A DNA stretch of 64,000 nucleotides from UBA4615 sp046046245 (GTDB lineage: Bacteria; Pseudomonadota; Gammaproteobacteria; Burkholderiales; Burkholderiaceae_E): positions 11,956 through 75,955 of the forward strand of contig JBJOKE010000073.1 of NCBI GenBank assembly GCA_046046245.1, written 5' to 3'. The notes beneath the pieces are model-generated. The model searched no databases. It was not told where the DNA came from and was given only the letters and a program-made list of their open reading frames with translations. How positions within the stretch are numbered: the stretch's first letter is position 1; each line of letters starts with the position of its first letter. Below, one piece after another: positions 8,422-16,432 of this stretch. A program made the translations under genes and the position numbers.

Positions 8422-9747
8422 TCAGGGCACCAGCACCTTCACCAGCCAGAGACTCACCGGCGGGAACATCAGCAGGATCGTCGTGCGGATCGCGTCGCTG
8501 ATCAGGAACGGCACCACGCCGCGATAGCTCTCGCCGATCGGCACGTTCTTCGCGAGCCCGTTGATCACGTAGACGTTGAGCCCCACGGGCGGTGCGATCA
8601 GCCCGATCTCCACGACCATCAGCACCAGGATGCCGAACCAGATCAGCTTCTGGTCCGGCGGCAGCCCGAAGAGGTCGAGCCCGACGACGGTGGGCAGGAA
8701 GATCGGCAGCGTCAGCAGGATCATCGACAGCTCGTCCATCACGCAGCCGAGCACGACGTAGAAGACGAGGATGCCCGAGATCACCGCGAGCGGCGGCAGG
8801 CCGAGGCCGTTGACGATCGCCGACAGCGCGGCCGGGAACTGCGAGAGCGCCAGCGCCGAGTTCATCACGTCGGCGCCGAGGAAGATCATGAAGATCATCC
8901 CGGTGGTGACCGCGGTGTCGTAGAAGCACTCGAGGAACTTCGCGCGGGTCAGCTCGCCGCGGACCAGCGCCGCGAGGAAGGTGGCCGACGCGCCGATCGC
9001 GGCGGCCTCGGTCGGCGTGAACCAGCCGCCGTAGATGCCGCCGAAGACCACCAGGAAGATCGCGGCGATCGGCCAGACGTCCTTCAGCGCGCCCGCGAGC
9101 TGGCGCCAGGACGCGCGATCGGTGGCCGGCCCGTGCTCCGGGAAGAGCCGCACGTAGACCGCGATCGCGATCATGTAGCCGACGGTCGCGATCAGCCCGG
9201 GGATGATCGCCGCGGCGAACAGCTTCGCGATGTTCTGCTCGGCGATGATGCCGTAGATCACAAGCACCACCGACGGCGGGATCATGATCCCGAGCGTGCC
9301 GCCGGCGGCCAGCGTGGCCGTGGCGAGCCGGCCGGAATACCGGTGGCGCATCATCTCCGGCAGCGCCACCTTGGCCATCGTGGCTGCGGTGGCGACCGAC
9401 GAGCCGCAGACCGAGCCGAAGGCCGCGCAGGCCATCACCGCCGCCATCGCGAGGCCGCCGCGCAGGTGGCCGAGCATCGCGCTCGCCGCGGCGAACAGGC
9501 TGCGCGACAGCCCGCCCTGGGTCGCGAACGCGCCCATCAGCAGGAACAGCGGGATCACCGTGAGGTCGTAGTTCGCGAGCCGCGCCCAGGCGAGGCCCTT
9601 CAGGTAGGCCGCGAACGGCGCCCAGCCCGCCAGCACGACGAAGCCCACCGCGCCCGGCACGAACATCGCGAGCGCGATCGGCACGCGGATCGCCATCAGC
9701 ACGAGCATGCCGGCGAAGAGCAGCAGCGCGACGCCGGTGCCGCCCAT
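8422..9747 (-). CDS. dctM: TRAP transporter large permease DctM
   Basis: A 441-residue integral membrane protein of the DctM family with about 12 hydrophobic segments, including the typical GGTLGIMIPPSVVLVIYG and TPTEAAAIGA motifs. DctM forms the sodium-driven transport channel of tripartite ATP-independent periplasmic transporters for carboxylates. The ATG at 9747 shares a base with the stop of dctQ (TGATG), indicating coupling. The complete set here is dctP-dctQ-dctM reading on the minus strand. The neighbouring aromatic genes make an aromatic or other organic acid a likely substrate, but this is inference. Confidence 0.9.
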   Translation of the reverse strand: MGGTGVALLLFAGMLVLMAIRVPIALAMFVPGAVGFVVLAGWAPFAAYLKGLAWARLANYDLTVIPLFLLMGAFATQGGLSRSLFAAASAMLGHLRGGLAMAAVMACAAFGSVCGSSVATAATMAKVALPEMMRHRYSGRLATATLAAGGTLGIMIPPSVVLVIYGIIAEQNIAKLFAAAIIPGLIATVGYMIAIAVYVRLFPEHGPATDRASWRQLAGALKDVWPIAAIFLVVFGGIYGGWFTPTEAAAIGASATFLAALVRGELTRAKFLECFYDTAVTTGMIFMIFLGADVMNSALALSQFPAALSAIVNGLGLPPLAVISGILVFYVVLGCVMDELSMILLTLPIFLPTVVGLDLFGLPPDQKLIWFGILVLMVVEIGLIAPPVGLNVYVINGLAKNVPIGESYRGVVPFLISDAIRTTILLMFPPVSLWLVKVLVP

Positions 9748-10262
9748 CACGAGCGCTCCTCGGGATCGGACACCTCGGAGAGCGCCCAGTGGCGCCACGC
9801 GCCGTAGAAGGCCGCAGCCGACGCGACCGCGATCGACGGCGCCATCAGCGCGTAGCCCCACCAGGTCGGCAGGCCCATGATCATCGTGGTCTCGTCGTTG
9901 CGCAGCGCGTCCAGCCCGCCCACGCCGGTGCGCCAGGCGAGCAGCCCGAGCGCGGCGCCCACGACCAGCGCGCCGAAGCCGTCGAGGACGGCCTTCGTGC
10001 GGTCCGAGGCCTTCTGCGTGAAGAAGTCGACCAGGATGTTGCCGTCGCGCAGCTGGGTGAACGGCAGGAACGCGGCGACCGAGACCGCGCAGCCCATCTG
10101 CGCGAGCTCGAAGTCGCCGACGATCGGCGCGCCGAACAGGTTGCGCATCACGACGCTATAGAGCGACATCAGCGCGATGCCGGTCAGCGCGAGGCCACCG
10201 ATGACGGCGAGGCCCTGCGCGAGGCGCTCGAGGGTCCGGCCGACGGGGTCGTCGAAGCTCAT
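9747..10262 (-). CDS. dctQ: TRAP transporter small permease DctQ
   Basis: A 171-residue protein with four hydrophobic helices and the DctQ hallmarks: an RNLFGAPIVGDFELAQ segment in the first half and a FLPFTQLRDGNILVDFF segment. It partners DctM at the inner membrane. It is separated from dctP by a 157-base gap containing a 15-bp tandem duplication, and overlaps dctM by one base. Confidence 0.9.
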   Translation of the reverse strand: MSFDDPVGRTLERLAQGLAVIGGLALTGIALMSLYSVVMRNLFGAPIVGDFELAQMGCAVSVAAFLPFTQLRDGNILVDFFTQKASDRTKAVLDGFGALVVGAALGLLAWRTGVGGLDALRNDETTMIMGLPTWWGYALMAPSIAVASAAAFYGAWRHWALSEVSDPEERS

Positions 10263-10324
10263 GGTCTGGGATCCGCCCCGCCGGGGCCGGCTCGGTTCGT
10301 CGGGATCGTCGCCGCGGTCGACAC

Positions 10325-10354
10325 GGTCGCCGCACGGCGGGTCGCCGCACGGCG
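10325..10354. repeat. 15-bp perfect tandem duplication
   Basis: GGTCGCCGCACGGCG occurs twice in direct succession in the dctP-dctQ spacer. The rest of the spacer is G+C-rich with no recognisable promoter. Confidence 0.7.
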
Positions 10355-10419
10355 CGGCGGGCGCGCTCGCGCGGGACGCCGCGCGCGCCCCGGCCCGCGG
10401 CCGGCGCGCGCGCCGGCGC

Positions 10420-11454
10420 TCACTTGGTGTGCTTCTGGATCAGGTCCTTCGCGCACTGCAGCAGTTGCTTGCCGTTGAAGTTGCGCTTGTCCATGTCCTT
10501 GACCCACTCGTCGTCGATCAGGTCGGCCGCCTTGCGGAAGCCCTCCACGTCGGCGCCCGAGATCGTGACGATCTGGTTCTTGCGCTCCTCGGCGGCGATC
10601 TTGCGCGCCGGCGCGTCGCCGGCCTGCTGCGCGCGGCCGAGCGCGCCCGAGGCATCGACGCCGGAATTGCGGTCGATCACCGCCTTCAGGTCGGGCGGCA
10701 GCGAGTCGTACTTCGCCTTGTTCATCACGATGACGAACGCGGTGGTGTAGAGGCCGCCGGCCTTCGCCTCGAACTCGGAGTGGAACTTCGAGAGCTCGTC
10801 GATCTTCACCGAGGTCGTGACCTCCCAGGGCACGACGGCCGCGTCGATCACGCCCTTCGACATCGCGTCGGGGATCTGCGGCAGCGGCATGCCCACCGGC
10901 GTGGCGCCGAGCGCGCCGAGCAGCTTGGTGACGGTGCGGGTCGGACCGCGGACCTTCATGCCCTTCAGGTCGGCGACGGTGCGGATGGGCTTGGCGACCG
11001 AGTGGAACATGCCCGGGCCGTGCACGTTCACCGCGATCAGCTGGGTGTCCTTGATCTCGCCGGCCGCGCAGGTCTGGGTGTACTCCCAGTAGGCGCGCGA
11101 GGTGGCCTCGGCGTTCGTCATCATGAACGGCAGCTCGAACACCTCGTAGCGCGGGAAGCGGCCCGGGGTGTTGCCCTGCAGGGTCCAGACCACGTCGACG
11201 ACGCCGTCGCGCGCCTGGTCGTAGAGCTGCAGCGGCGTGCCGCCGAGCTGCATCGCCGGGTACTTCTCGAACTGGATGCGGCCGCCCGAATCCTTCTCGA
11301 CCTTCTCCATCCACGGCAGCAGCATCGACCGCCAGACGTTCGACTGCGGCGCCATGAAGGTGTGGAACTTCAGGGTGACGGTCTGCTGCGCGTGCGCGCC
11401 GGCGGCGAGGCCGAGCGTCAGCGCGACGGCGGTCGCGATGCGGCGGAGGATCAT
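10420..11454 (-). CDS. dctP: TRAP transporter substrate-binding protein DctP
   Basis: A 344-residue periplasmic binding protein. It has a Sec signal (about 1-22, ending AHA) and the DctP fold: FHTFMAPQSNVWRSML at the start of the mature chain and MKVRGPTRTVTKLLGALG in the middle, where relatives hold the arginine that binds the substrate carboxylate. It delivers ligand to the DctQM permease. AGGAG lies eight bases before the ATG. The gene is the first of its operon, 143 bases after the stop of the ferredoxin gene, so the TRAP set could be transcribed together with the Rieske operon or from its own promoter. Confidence 0.9.
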   Translation of the reverse strand: MILRRIATAVALTLGLAAGAHAQQTVTLKFHTFMAPQSNVWRSMLLPWMEKVEKDSGGRIQFEKYPAMQLGGTPLQLYDQARDGVVDVVWTLQGNTPGRFPRYEVFELPFMMTNAEATSRAYWEYTQTCAAGEIKDTQLIAVNVHGPGMFHSVAKPIRTVADLKGMKVRGPTRTVTKLLGALGATPVGMPLPQIPDAMSKGVIDAAVVPWEVTTSVKIDELSKFHSEFEAKAGGLYTTAFVIVMNKAKYDSLPPDLKAVIDRNSGVDASGALGRAQQAGDAPARKIAAEERKNQIVTISGADVEGFRKAADLIDDEWVKDMDKRNFNGKQLLQCAKDLIQKHTK

Positions 11455-11597
11455 CGGGGTCTCCTGTGGGCGGATCCGGCGAATTCGGTCGCCGGCCGGG
11501 TCGTTTCGGTCTGGACGGCAAGCCTACACCGAAAGATTTCCTTGGGTCACGGAGCCGGTTCGCGCGACGCGGGCGTCGGACGCGCCGCGCGCCGGGC

Positions 11598-11918
11598 TCA
11601 GGGCAGCGGCGGCACCGCGACGCGCAGGCCGTCGAGCGACGCGTCGACCGCGATCTGGCAGCCCAGACGGCTGGTGGGCCTGCGCTCGGCCTCGGCGAAA
11701 CCGAGGAGCTCGTCCTCGACCGCATCCGGTGGCGCGAGCCGCGCGGCCCAGGCGGGGTCGACCCAGACGTGGCAGGTCGCGCACGACGCGCAGCCGCCGC
11801 AGTCGCCGATGATGCCGGGCACGGCATGGTCCACGGCGGCGAGCATCACGCTGGTGCCGGCGGCGACGTCGACGCGGCGTTCGCTGCCGTCGGGCAGCAC
11901 GAAGATCACGGCGGGCAT
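11598..11918 (-). CDS. [2Fe-2S] ferredoxin, putidaredoxin/adrenodoxin type
   Basis: A 106-residue ferredoxin with the vertebrate-type cluster ligands Cys40, Cys46, Cys49 and Cys87 (C-x5-C-x2-C...C) and the RLGCQI motif near the end. Such ferredoxins pass electrons from an NAD(P)H-dependent reductase to a Rieske oxygenase or cytochrome P450. GAAGGA precedes the ATG by about seven bases. It is the last gene of the minus-strand operon after the Rieske oxygenase and GS-like genes, so it probably serves that oxygenase. No ferredoxin reductase gene is found in the window. Confidence 0.88.
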   Translation of the reverse strand: MPAVIFVLPDGSERRVDVAAGTSVMLAAVDHAVPGIIGDCGGCASCATCHVWVDPAWAARLAPPDAVEDELLGFAEAERRPTSRLGCQIAVDASLDGLRVAVPPLP

Positions 11919-11944
11919 GGGGTCCTTCGGGAACGGGGTTCGGA

Positions 11945-13408
11945 TCAGAACAGGTCGAAGTACTCGCGGTGCTCCCAGTCGCTGACCTCGGCGGCGAAGC
12001 GCGCGAGCTCGGCGCGCTTCAGGCCGGCGAACCAGTCGACGACGTCGCGGCCGAAGCCCTCGACGAGCACCGGGTCGGCGAGCAGCGCGTCGAGCGCGGC
12101 GCCGAGGTCGGCGGGCAGGCGGCGTGCGTCGGCCTCGTAGGGGGCGTCGGCCGACGGCCCGGGCTCGAGCGTGCGCGCCAGGCCGTCGAGGCCGGCGACG
12201 ATCTGGGCACCGACGTACAGGTAGGGGTTCGCGGCCGGCTCGCCCGCGCGGTTCTCGATCCGCGTCGCGGGGTCGCCGGCGCCGCCCAGCACGCGCAGCA
12301 TCGCGGCGCGGTTGTCCTGCGCCCAGGCGACGCGGTCGGGCGCGAGCGAGTTCGGCCGATAGCGGCGATAGCCGTTGACGGTCGGCGCGGCGAACGGCGA
12401 CGCGCCCTCGGCGTGCGCGAGCAGGCCCGCGAGCCAGCGGCGACCGGTGTCGGACAGCGGCGAGCCGGCCGGCGCATCGTCGTCGGGCACGAAGGCGTTC
12501 GCGCCGTCGGCGAGCCGCGCGAGCGACTGGTGCAGGTGCCAGCCCGAGGACATCGCGCTCGGCAGCCGCGGACGGCACATGAAGCTCGCGTGCAGGCCGT
12601 GACGCTGCGCGACCTGCTTGATCGCGCTGCGCAGCAGGACCATCGCGTCGGCGGCCTGCACCGCGCGCAGCGGCGCGAAGGTGAGCTCGCACTGGCTCGG
12701 TCCGAACTCGACCTCGAGCGAGCGCAGCGGCAGCCCGAGGCCGACCAGCGCGGCACGCAGCGGCTCGAGCATCGGCTCGATGCGGTCGTAGCGCAGCTCG
12801 GTCAGGTACTGGTACCCCTGGTGCAGCAGCGCGACCTCGGGCGGCGCACCGGGCACGCCCGGCGTGCCCGCGTCCGCGGTGCCGAGCCGCGGGTCGAGCA
12901 GGCGGTAGAGGTGGAACTCGACCTCCAGGCCGGCGACGAACGCGTGGCCGGTCCGCTCGAGCCGCTCGTGCTGCGCGCGCAGCAGCCGTCGGAGGTCGAA
13001 GGGCACGGGGCGGCCGTCGTGGAAGTGCAGCTCGCAGAGCACCCAGCCGGTGCCCGGCGCCCACGGCAGCTCGCGGAACGTGGTCGGGTCGGCGACCATC
13101 AGCATGTCGGCGCCGCCCTGCATCTCGCGCCGGCCGAAGCCGCCGCCCGGCGTGAAGACCGGGAAGACCGTGCGGTGCGCGGTGTCCTTGGCGAGCAGCG
13201 TGGTGGTCACGCCGACGCCGGCGGCGAGCGCGGACGCGACGGCCGGGGCGGCCACGGTCTTGCCGCGCAGCAGGCCGTGCTGGTCGGCGAACGCGAAGCG
13301 CACCGAATGCAGGCCGCGGTCGCGGACGGCGGCGAGCATCCGGTCGGCGGCCTCGCGCTGCGCCGCGCACCACAGGCCGTGCCGCTCGACGAAGGAGGCG
13401 GTGGCCAT
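11945..13408 (-). CDS. Glutamine synthetase-family ligase (gamma-glutamyl-amide synthetase-like)
   Basis: A 487-residue member of the GlnA/PuuA superfamily. The beta-Grasp N-domain spans about 30-130, followed by the catalytic domain with GLEVEFHLY and EVEFGPSQCELTF (metal-binding glutamates), SGWHLHQS (ATP/metal histidine), NRAAMLRVLG and RIENRAGEPAANPYLY. These catalytic blocks are intact. It is more divergent than housekeeping GlnA and most like the group that joins glutamate to amines, such as the aniline-specific AtdA1/TdnQ and IpuC. It sits one base after the Rieske oxygenase gene, so a role in activating an amine substrate of that oxygenase is the simplest guess. True glutamine synthesis is unlikely from context. 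Confidence 0.75.
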   Translation of the reverse strand: MATASFVERHGLWCAAQREAADRMLAAVRDRGLHSVRFAFADQHGLLRGKTVAAPAVASALAAGVGVTTTLLAKDTAHRTVFPVFTPGGGFGRREMQGGADMLMVADPTTFRELPWAPGTGWVLCELHFHDGRPVPFDLRRLLRAQHERLERTGHAFVAGLEVEFHLYRLLDPRLGTADAGTPGVPGAPPEVALLHQGYQYLTELRYDRIEPMLEPLRAALVGLGLPLRSLEVEFGPSQCELTFAPLRAVQAADAMVLLRSAIKQVAQRHGLHASFMCRPRLPSAMSSGWHLHQSLARLADGANAFVPDDDAPAGSPLSDTGRRWLAGLLAHAEGASPFAAPTVNGYRRYRPNSLAPDRVAWAQDNRAAMLRVLGGAGDPATRIENRAGEPAANPYLYVGAQIVAGLDGLARTLEPGPSADAPYEADARRLPADLGAALDALLADPVLVEGFGRDVVDWFAGLKRAELARFAAEVSDWEHREYFDLF

Positions 13409-13409
13409 G

Positions 13410-14783
13410 TCAGCGCGGCACGGTCTCGGCCGGCACGCCGCCGACGGGCGCCACCAGCGAGACCGGCGCGCCCGAGGCGACCCACCATCCGCAGGCCGCG
13501 CGACGGCGCGCGTCGACGTCGCGCCAGTACTGCTGCCAGCCCTCGGGCGCGCACAGGCCGTCGACGGTCACCGGTCCGCGCAGGCGGGCCGCCGCCTCGG
13601 CGTCGAGCACGCCGGGCGGCGTGCCGCCGGCGGCGACGGCGTCGATCGCGCGGTTCAGCAGCCGCCGGTAGGCGACGATCGCGCGGTCGGTGGTCGCGAG
13701 GTGCTCGCGGGTGCGGTCCTGGATCGGGCCCTGCGATTCGACCGCCCACTGGTCGTGGACGTTGATGTCCTCGCCCATGCCGGTGTAGGTGCGCGTGCGC
13801 TGCTCGGCGGGGTCGAAGCCCCAGTCGTTGCCGCGGTGCTTCCTCGGCCGGTAGTCGGGCAGCTCGTAGAGCTCGAGGCGCTGCGCGCGCATCGTGGCCT
13901 TGTCCACCGGCGCGTCGAAGCTGGTGAAGAAGGCGTACCAGCAGTTGTGCGTGTCGTCGATCGGCACGTGCAGCTGCAGGATCGCCATCGTCTGCGACAG
14001 CGGGATCACGAAGGCCTGCGGGAACACGAGGTTCGTGATCCGCACGTGCAGCCGACGCGCGTCGACCTCGCGCAGCGCGGTGAGCCGCAGGCCGTGCTCG
14101 GACGGCTCGACCGTGATCGCGGGCCGCACGCATTCGCGCATCACGCGGGTCATCGGCAGGTCGGAGCCGGACGATGCGTCGCGGAACTGGCGACCGTAGG
14201 CGGCCCGCGGGTCCTCGTCCTCGAAGAAGCGGTGCAGGAACGACGCATGCGCCGGGTCGATGCCGACCTCCACCGCCTGCAGCCAGTTGCAGTCGATCAG
14301 GCCCTTGAACGCGAAGACGTGCGTGTCGGGCGCGACGAAGGGGTCGAGCGCGGGAAACGGCGGCGGCTCGCCCGGGCCGAGGTAGCCCCAGATCGCGCCG
14401 GCGCGCTCGACCGCCGGATACGCCTTCTGGCGCAGCCGGGTCAGCAGCGGCGAGTTGTCCGGCTCGGCCGGCGCCTCGCGCAGGCGGCCCTCGACGTCGA
14501 ACAGCCAGCCGTGGAACGGGCAGCGCAGGCCGCCGTCCTCGAGGCGACCGTAGGCGAGGTCGGCGCCGCGGTGCGGGCAGTCGCGGTCGACGAGGCCGAG
14601 GCGGCCGCGCTCGTCGCGGAACAGCACGAGGTCCTGGCCGAGGACCTTCACCGGGCGCAGCGGGCGGTCGCCCGCGAGCTCCTCGGCGAGCGCCACCGGC
14701 TGCCAGTAGCGCCGCAGCAGCTCGCCCGCGGGCGTGCCCGGCCCGGTGCGGGTCATCCGGTCGTTCTGCTCGGCGCTGATCAT
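13410..14783 (-). CDS. Rieske non-heme iron aromatic oxygenase, alpha subunit
   Basis: The 457-residue protein has an N-terminal Rieske domain with ligands Cys69, His71, Cys88 and His91 (CPHRG...CPFHGW) and a catalytic domain whose DPAHASFLH motif supplies iron ligands His179 and His184. It resembles phthalate 4,5-dioxygenase-type single-component oxygenases, which hydroxylate or O-/N-demethylate aromatic acids; no beta subunit is encoded here. The ATG at 14783 has CGGAGA seven bases upstream and a TAGAAT box 32 bases before it. It leads the operon oxygenase - GS-like - ferredoxin, with one base between its stop and the next start. The substrate is unknown. Confidence 0.88.
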   Translation of the reverse strand: MISAEQNDRMTRTGPGTPAGELLRRYWQPVALAEELAGDRPLRPVKVLGQDLVLFRDERGRLGLVDRDCPHRGADLAYGRLEDGGLRCPFHGWLFDVEGRLREAPAEPDNSPLLTRLRQKAYPAVERAGAIWGYLGPGEPPPFPALDPFVAPDTHVFAFKGLIDCNWLQAVEVGIDPAHASFLHRFFEDEDPRAAYGRQFRDASSGSDLPMTRVMRECVRPAITVEPSEHGLRLTALREVDARRLHVRITNLVFPQAFVIPLSQTMAILQLHVPIDDTHNCWYAFFTSFDAPVDKATMRAQRLELYELPDYRPRKHRGNDWGFDPAEQRTRTYTGMGEDINVHDQWAVESQGPIQDRTREHLATTDRAIVAYRRLLNRAIDAVAAGGTPPGVLDAEAAARLRGPVTVDGLCAPEGWQQYWRDVDARRRAACGWWVASGAPVSLVAPVGGVPAETVPR

Positions 14784-14815
14784 CGCGGTCTCCGGGTCGC
14801 CTGCGCGGTCGGCCG

Positions 14816-14821
14816 ATTCTA
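14816..14821 (-). promoter_or_regulatory. Probable -10 box of the Rieske oxygenase operon
   Basis: On the minus strand this reads TAGAAT, within an otherwise extremely G+C-rich divergent spacer of 137 bases. It is placed 32 bases before the oxygenase ATG, giving room for a short leader with the CGGAGA ribosome-binding site. No -35 hexamer is evident. Confidence 0.4.
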
Positions 14822-14920
14822 GCGCCGGCCCCCGCGGGCGGCCTTGCGCGCGCCGCGAGGCCGGGGCGATGATGCGGCGCCCCGCGGCGCGCGCCGCGCC
14901 CGCTCCGCCCACGCCACCCG

Positions 14921-16387
14921 ATGACCGACACCCTGCGCGGCCAGTTCGCGAGCGACACCGTCTCGCGGCACTTCGACGACGCGGCACTGCTCGCGGCGAT
15001 GGCGCGCGTCGAGGCGGCCCTCGCGGATGCGCAGGCGCGCTGCGGGATCGTGCCGGACGAGGTCGCACGCGCGATCGAGGCGGCCTGCGTGCGGCGCTTC
15101 GGCCCGGCGGCCGCCGTCGCGGGCGTGGCCCCCGGCTCGAACGCGCGGGCGGACGGCGGTGCGCCCGGCACGCAGGCGTCGGCCGCCCGGCCGGACGACG
15201 GCACCGATCCGTTCGAGCCCTCGGCGCTCGCGGCCGCGGCGCGGCGGGCCGGCACGCTCGCGATCCCGTTCGTGAAGGCACTGACCGCCGAGGTCGCGCG
15301 CGACCACGCGGCGGCCGCGCGCTGGGTCCACTGGGGCGCGACCAGCCAGGACGTGGCCGACACCGCGTTGGCGCTGGCCGCCGCCGCCGCCGGCGCCGAG
15401 CTGCAGGCGCAGCTCGCGCGCACCGGCGATGCGCTCGCGCGGCTCGCCGAGGCGCACCGCGACACGCCGGTCACCGGCCGCACGCTCCTGCAGCCGGCCA
15501 CGCCGGTGCCCTTCGGCTGGAAGGCGGCCTGCTGGCTCTCGCCGCTGGTGCGCGGGCGCGTCGCCCTCGCCTCGGCGCTCGATGCGATGCGCACGCTCCA
15601 GCTCGGCGGCGCCTCGGGCATCCGGGCGGCGCTCGGCGGCCGCGGCGACGCGGTGGCCGCGGCGATGGCCGACGCGCTCGGCCTCGCCGACCCCGGCCTC
15701 TCGTGGCACGGCAGCCGCGACCGCGTCGCGCGGCTCGGTTCCGAGCTCGCGCTCGTGGCCGGCGCGATGGCGCGGATCGGCCGCGACCTCTCGCTGCTGA
15801 TGCAGGGCGAGGTGGCCGAGGCCTTCGAGCCTAGCGGCGAGGGCCGCGGCGGCTCGTCCGCCATGCCGCACAAGCGCAATCCGGTGGCCGCGATGCTCGC
15901 GCTGCAGGCCGGGCTGCGCGCGCCCGGGCTGGTCGCGACGCTGCTCGCGCAGCAGGCGGGCGAGCACGAGCGCGGGCTCGGCACCTGGCAGTCCGACTGG
16001 TGGACGCTGGGGGCGCTCTTCGAGGCCGCCGGCAGCGCGACCGCGGCGATCGGCGAGGCGATCGACGGGCTGCGCGTCGACGCCGCCGCGATGCGCGCGA
16101 ACCTCGGGCGCACCGGCGGCTTCGTGTACGCGGAGGCGGTCACCGTGGCGCTGGCCGGGTCGCTGGGCAGGCCCGCCGCGCAGGCCGCGATGGAGCGGAT
16201 CTGCGCCGACGCGATCGACCGCGGCGTGCCGCTGCGCGATGCGCTCGCGCAGGCGCGCGCGGCCGACGCGGCGCTCGCGGCGGCCCTGCCGGATGCGACG
16301 CTCGACGCGCTGTTCGACCCGCGGGCGCAGCGCGGCGACGCCGACACGATGATCGACCGCACGCTCGCCGCGTGGCGGGCGGCCTGA
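14921..16387 (+). CDS. pcaB: 3-carboxy-cis,cis-muconate cycloisomerase-like (fumarase/aspartase superfamily)
   Basis: A 488-residue protein with the superfamily signature GSSAMPHKRNP (residues 311-321) and the HWGATSQDVADTAL and GGASGIRAALG helices typical of PcaB. PcaB performs a lactonising step in the protocatechuate branch of the beta-ketoadipate pathway. Between about residues 62 and 92 lies a Gly/Ala/Asp-rich stretch absent from typical PcaB, which probably lengthens a surface loop. It is the first gene of the plus-strand operon, 45 bases before the pcaDC fusion, and divergent from the Rieske operon. Adenylosuccinate lyase is an alternative superfamily identity but does not suit the neighbours. 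Confidence 0.82.
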   Translation: MTDTLRGQFASDTVSRHFDDAALLAAMARVEAALADAQARCGIVPDEVARAIEAACVRRFGPAAAVAGVAPGSNARADGGAPGTQASAARPDDGTDPFEPSALAAAARRAGTLAIPFVKALTAEVARDHAAAARWVHWGATSQDVADTALALAAAAAGAELQAQLARTGDALARLAEAHRDTPVTGRTLLQPATPVPFGWKAACWLSPLVRGRVALASALDAMRTLQLGGASGIRAALGGRGDAVAAAMADALGLADPGLSWHGSRDRVARLGSELALVAGAMARIGRDLSLLMQGEVAEAFEPSGEGRGGSSAMPHKRNPVAAMLALQAGLRAPGLVATLLAQQAGEHERGLGTWQSDWWTLGALFEAAGSATAAIGEAIDGLRVDAAAMRANLGRTGGFVYAEAVTVALAGSLGRPAAQAAMERICADAIDRGVPLRDALAQARAADAALAAALPDATLDALFDPRAQRGDADTMIDRTLAAWRAA

Positions 16388-16432
16388 GCCGCCTGCGATA
16401 ATCCGCCGACACCCCCGACACCGAGACCCGCC

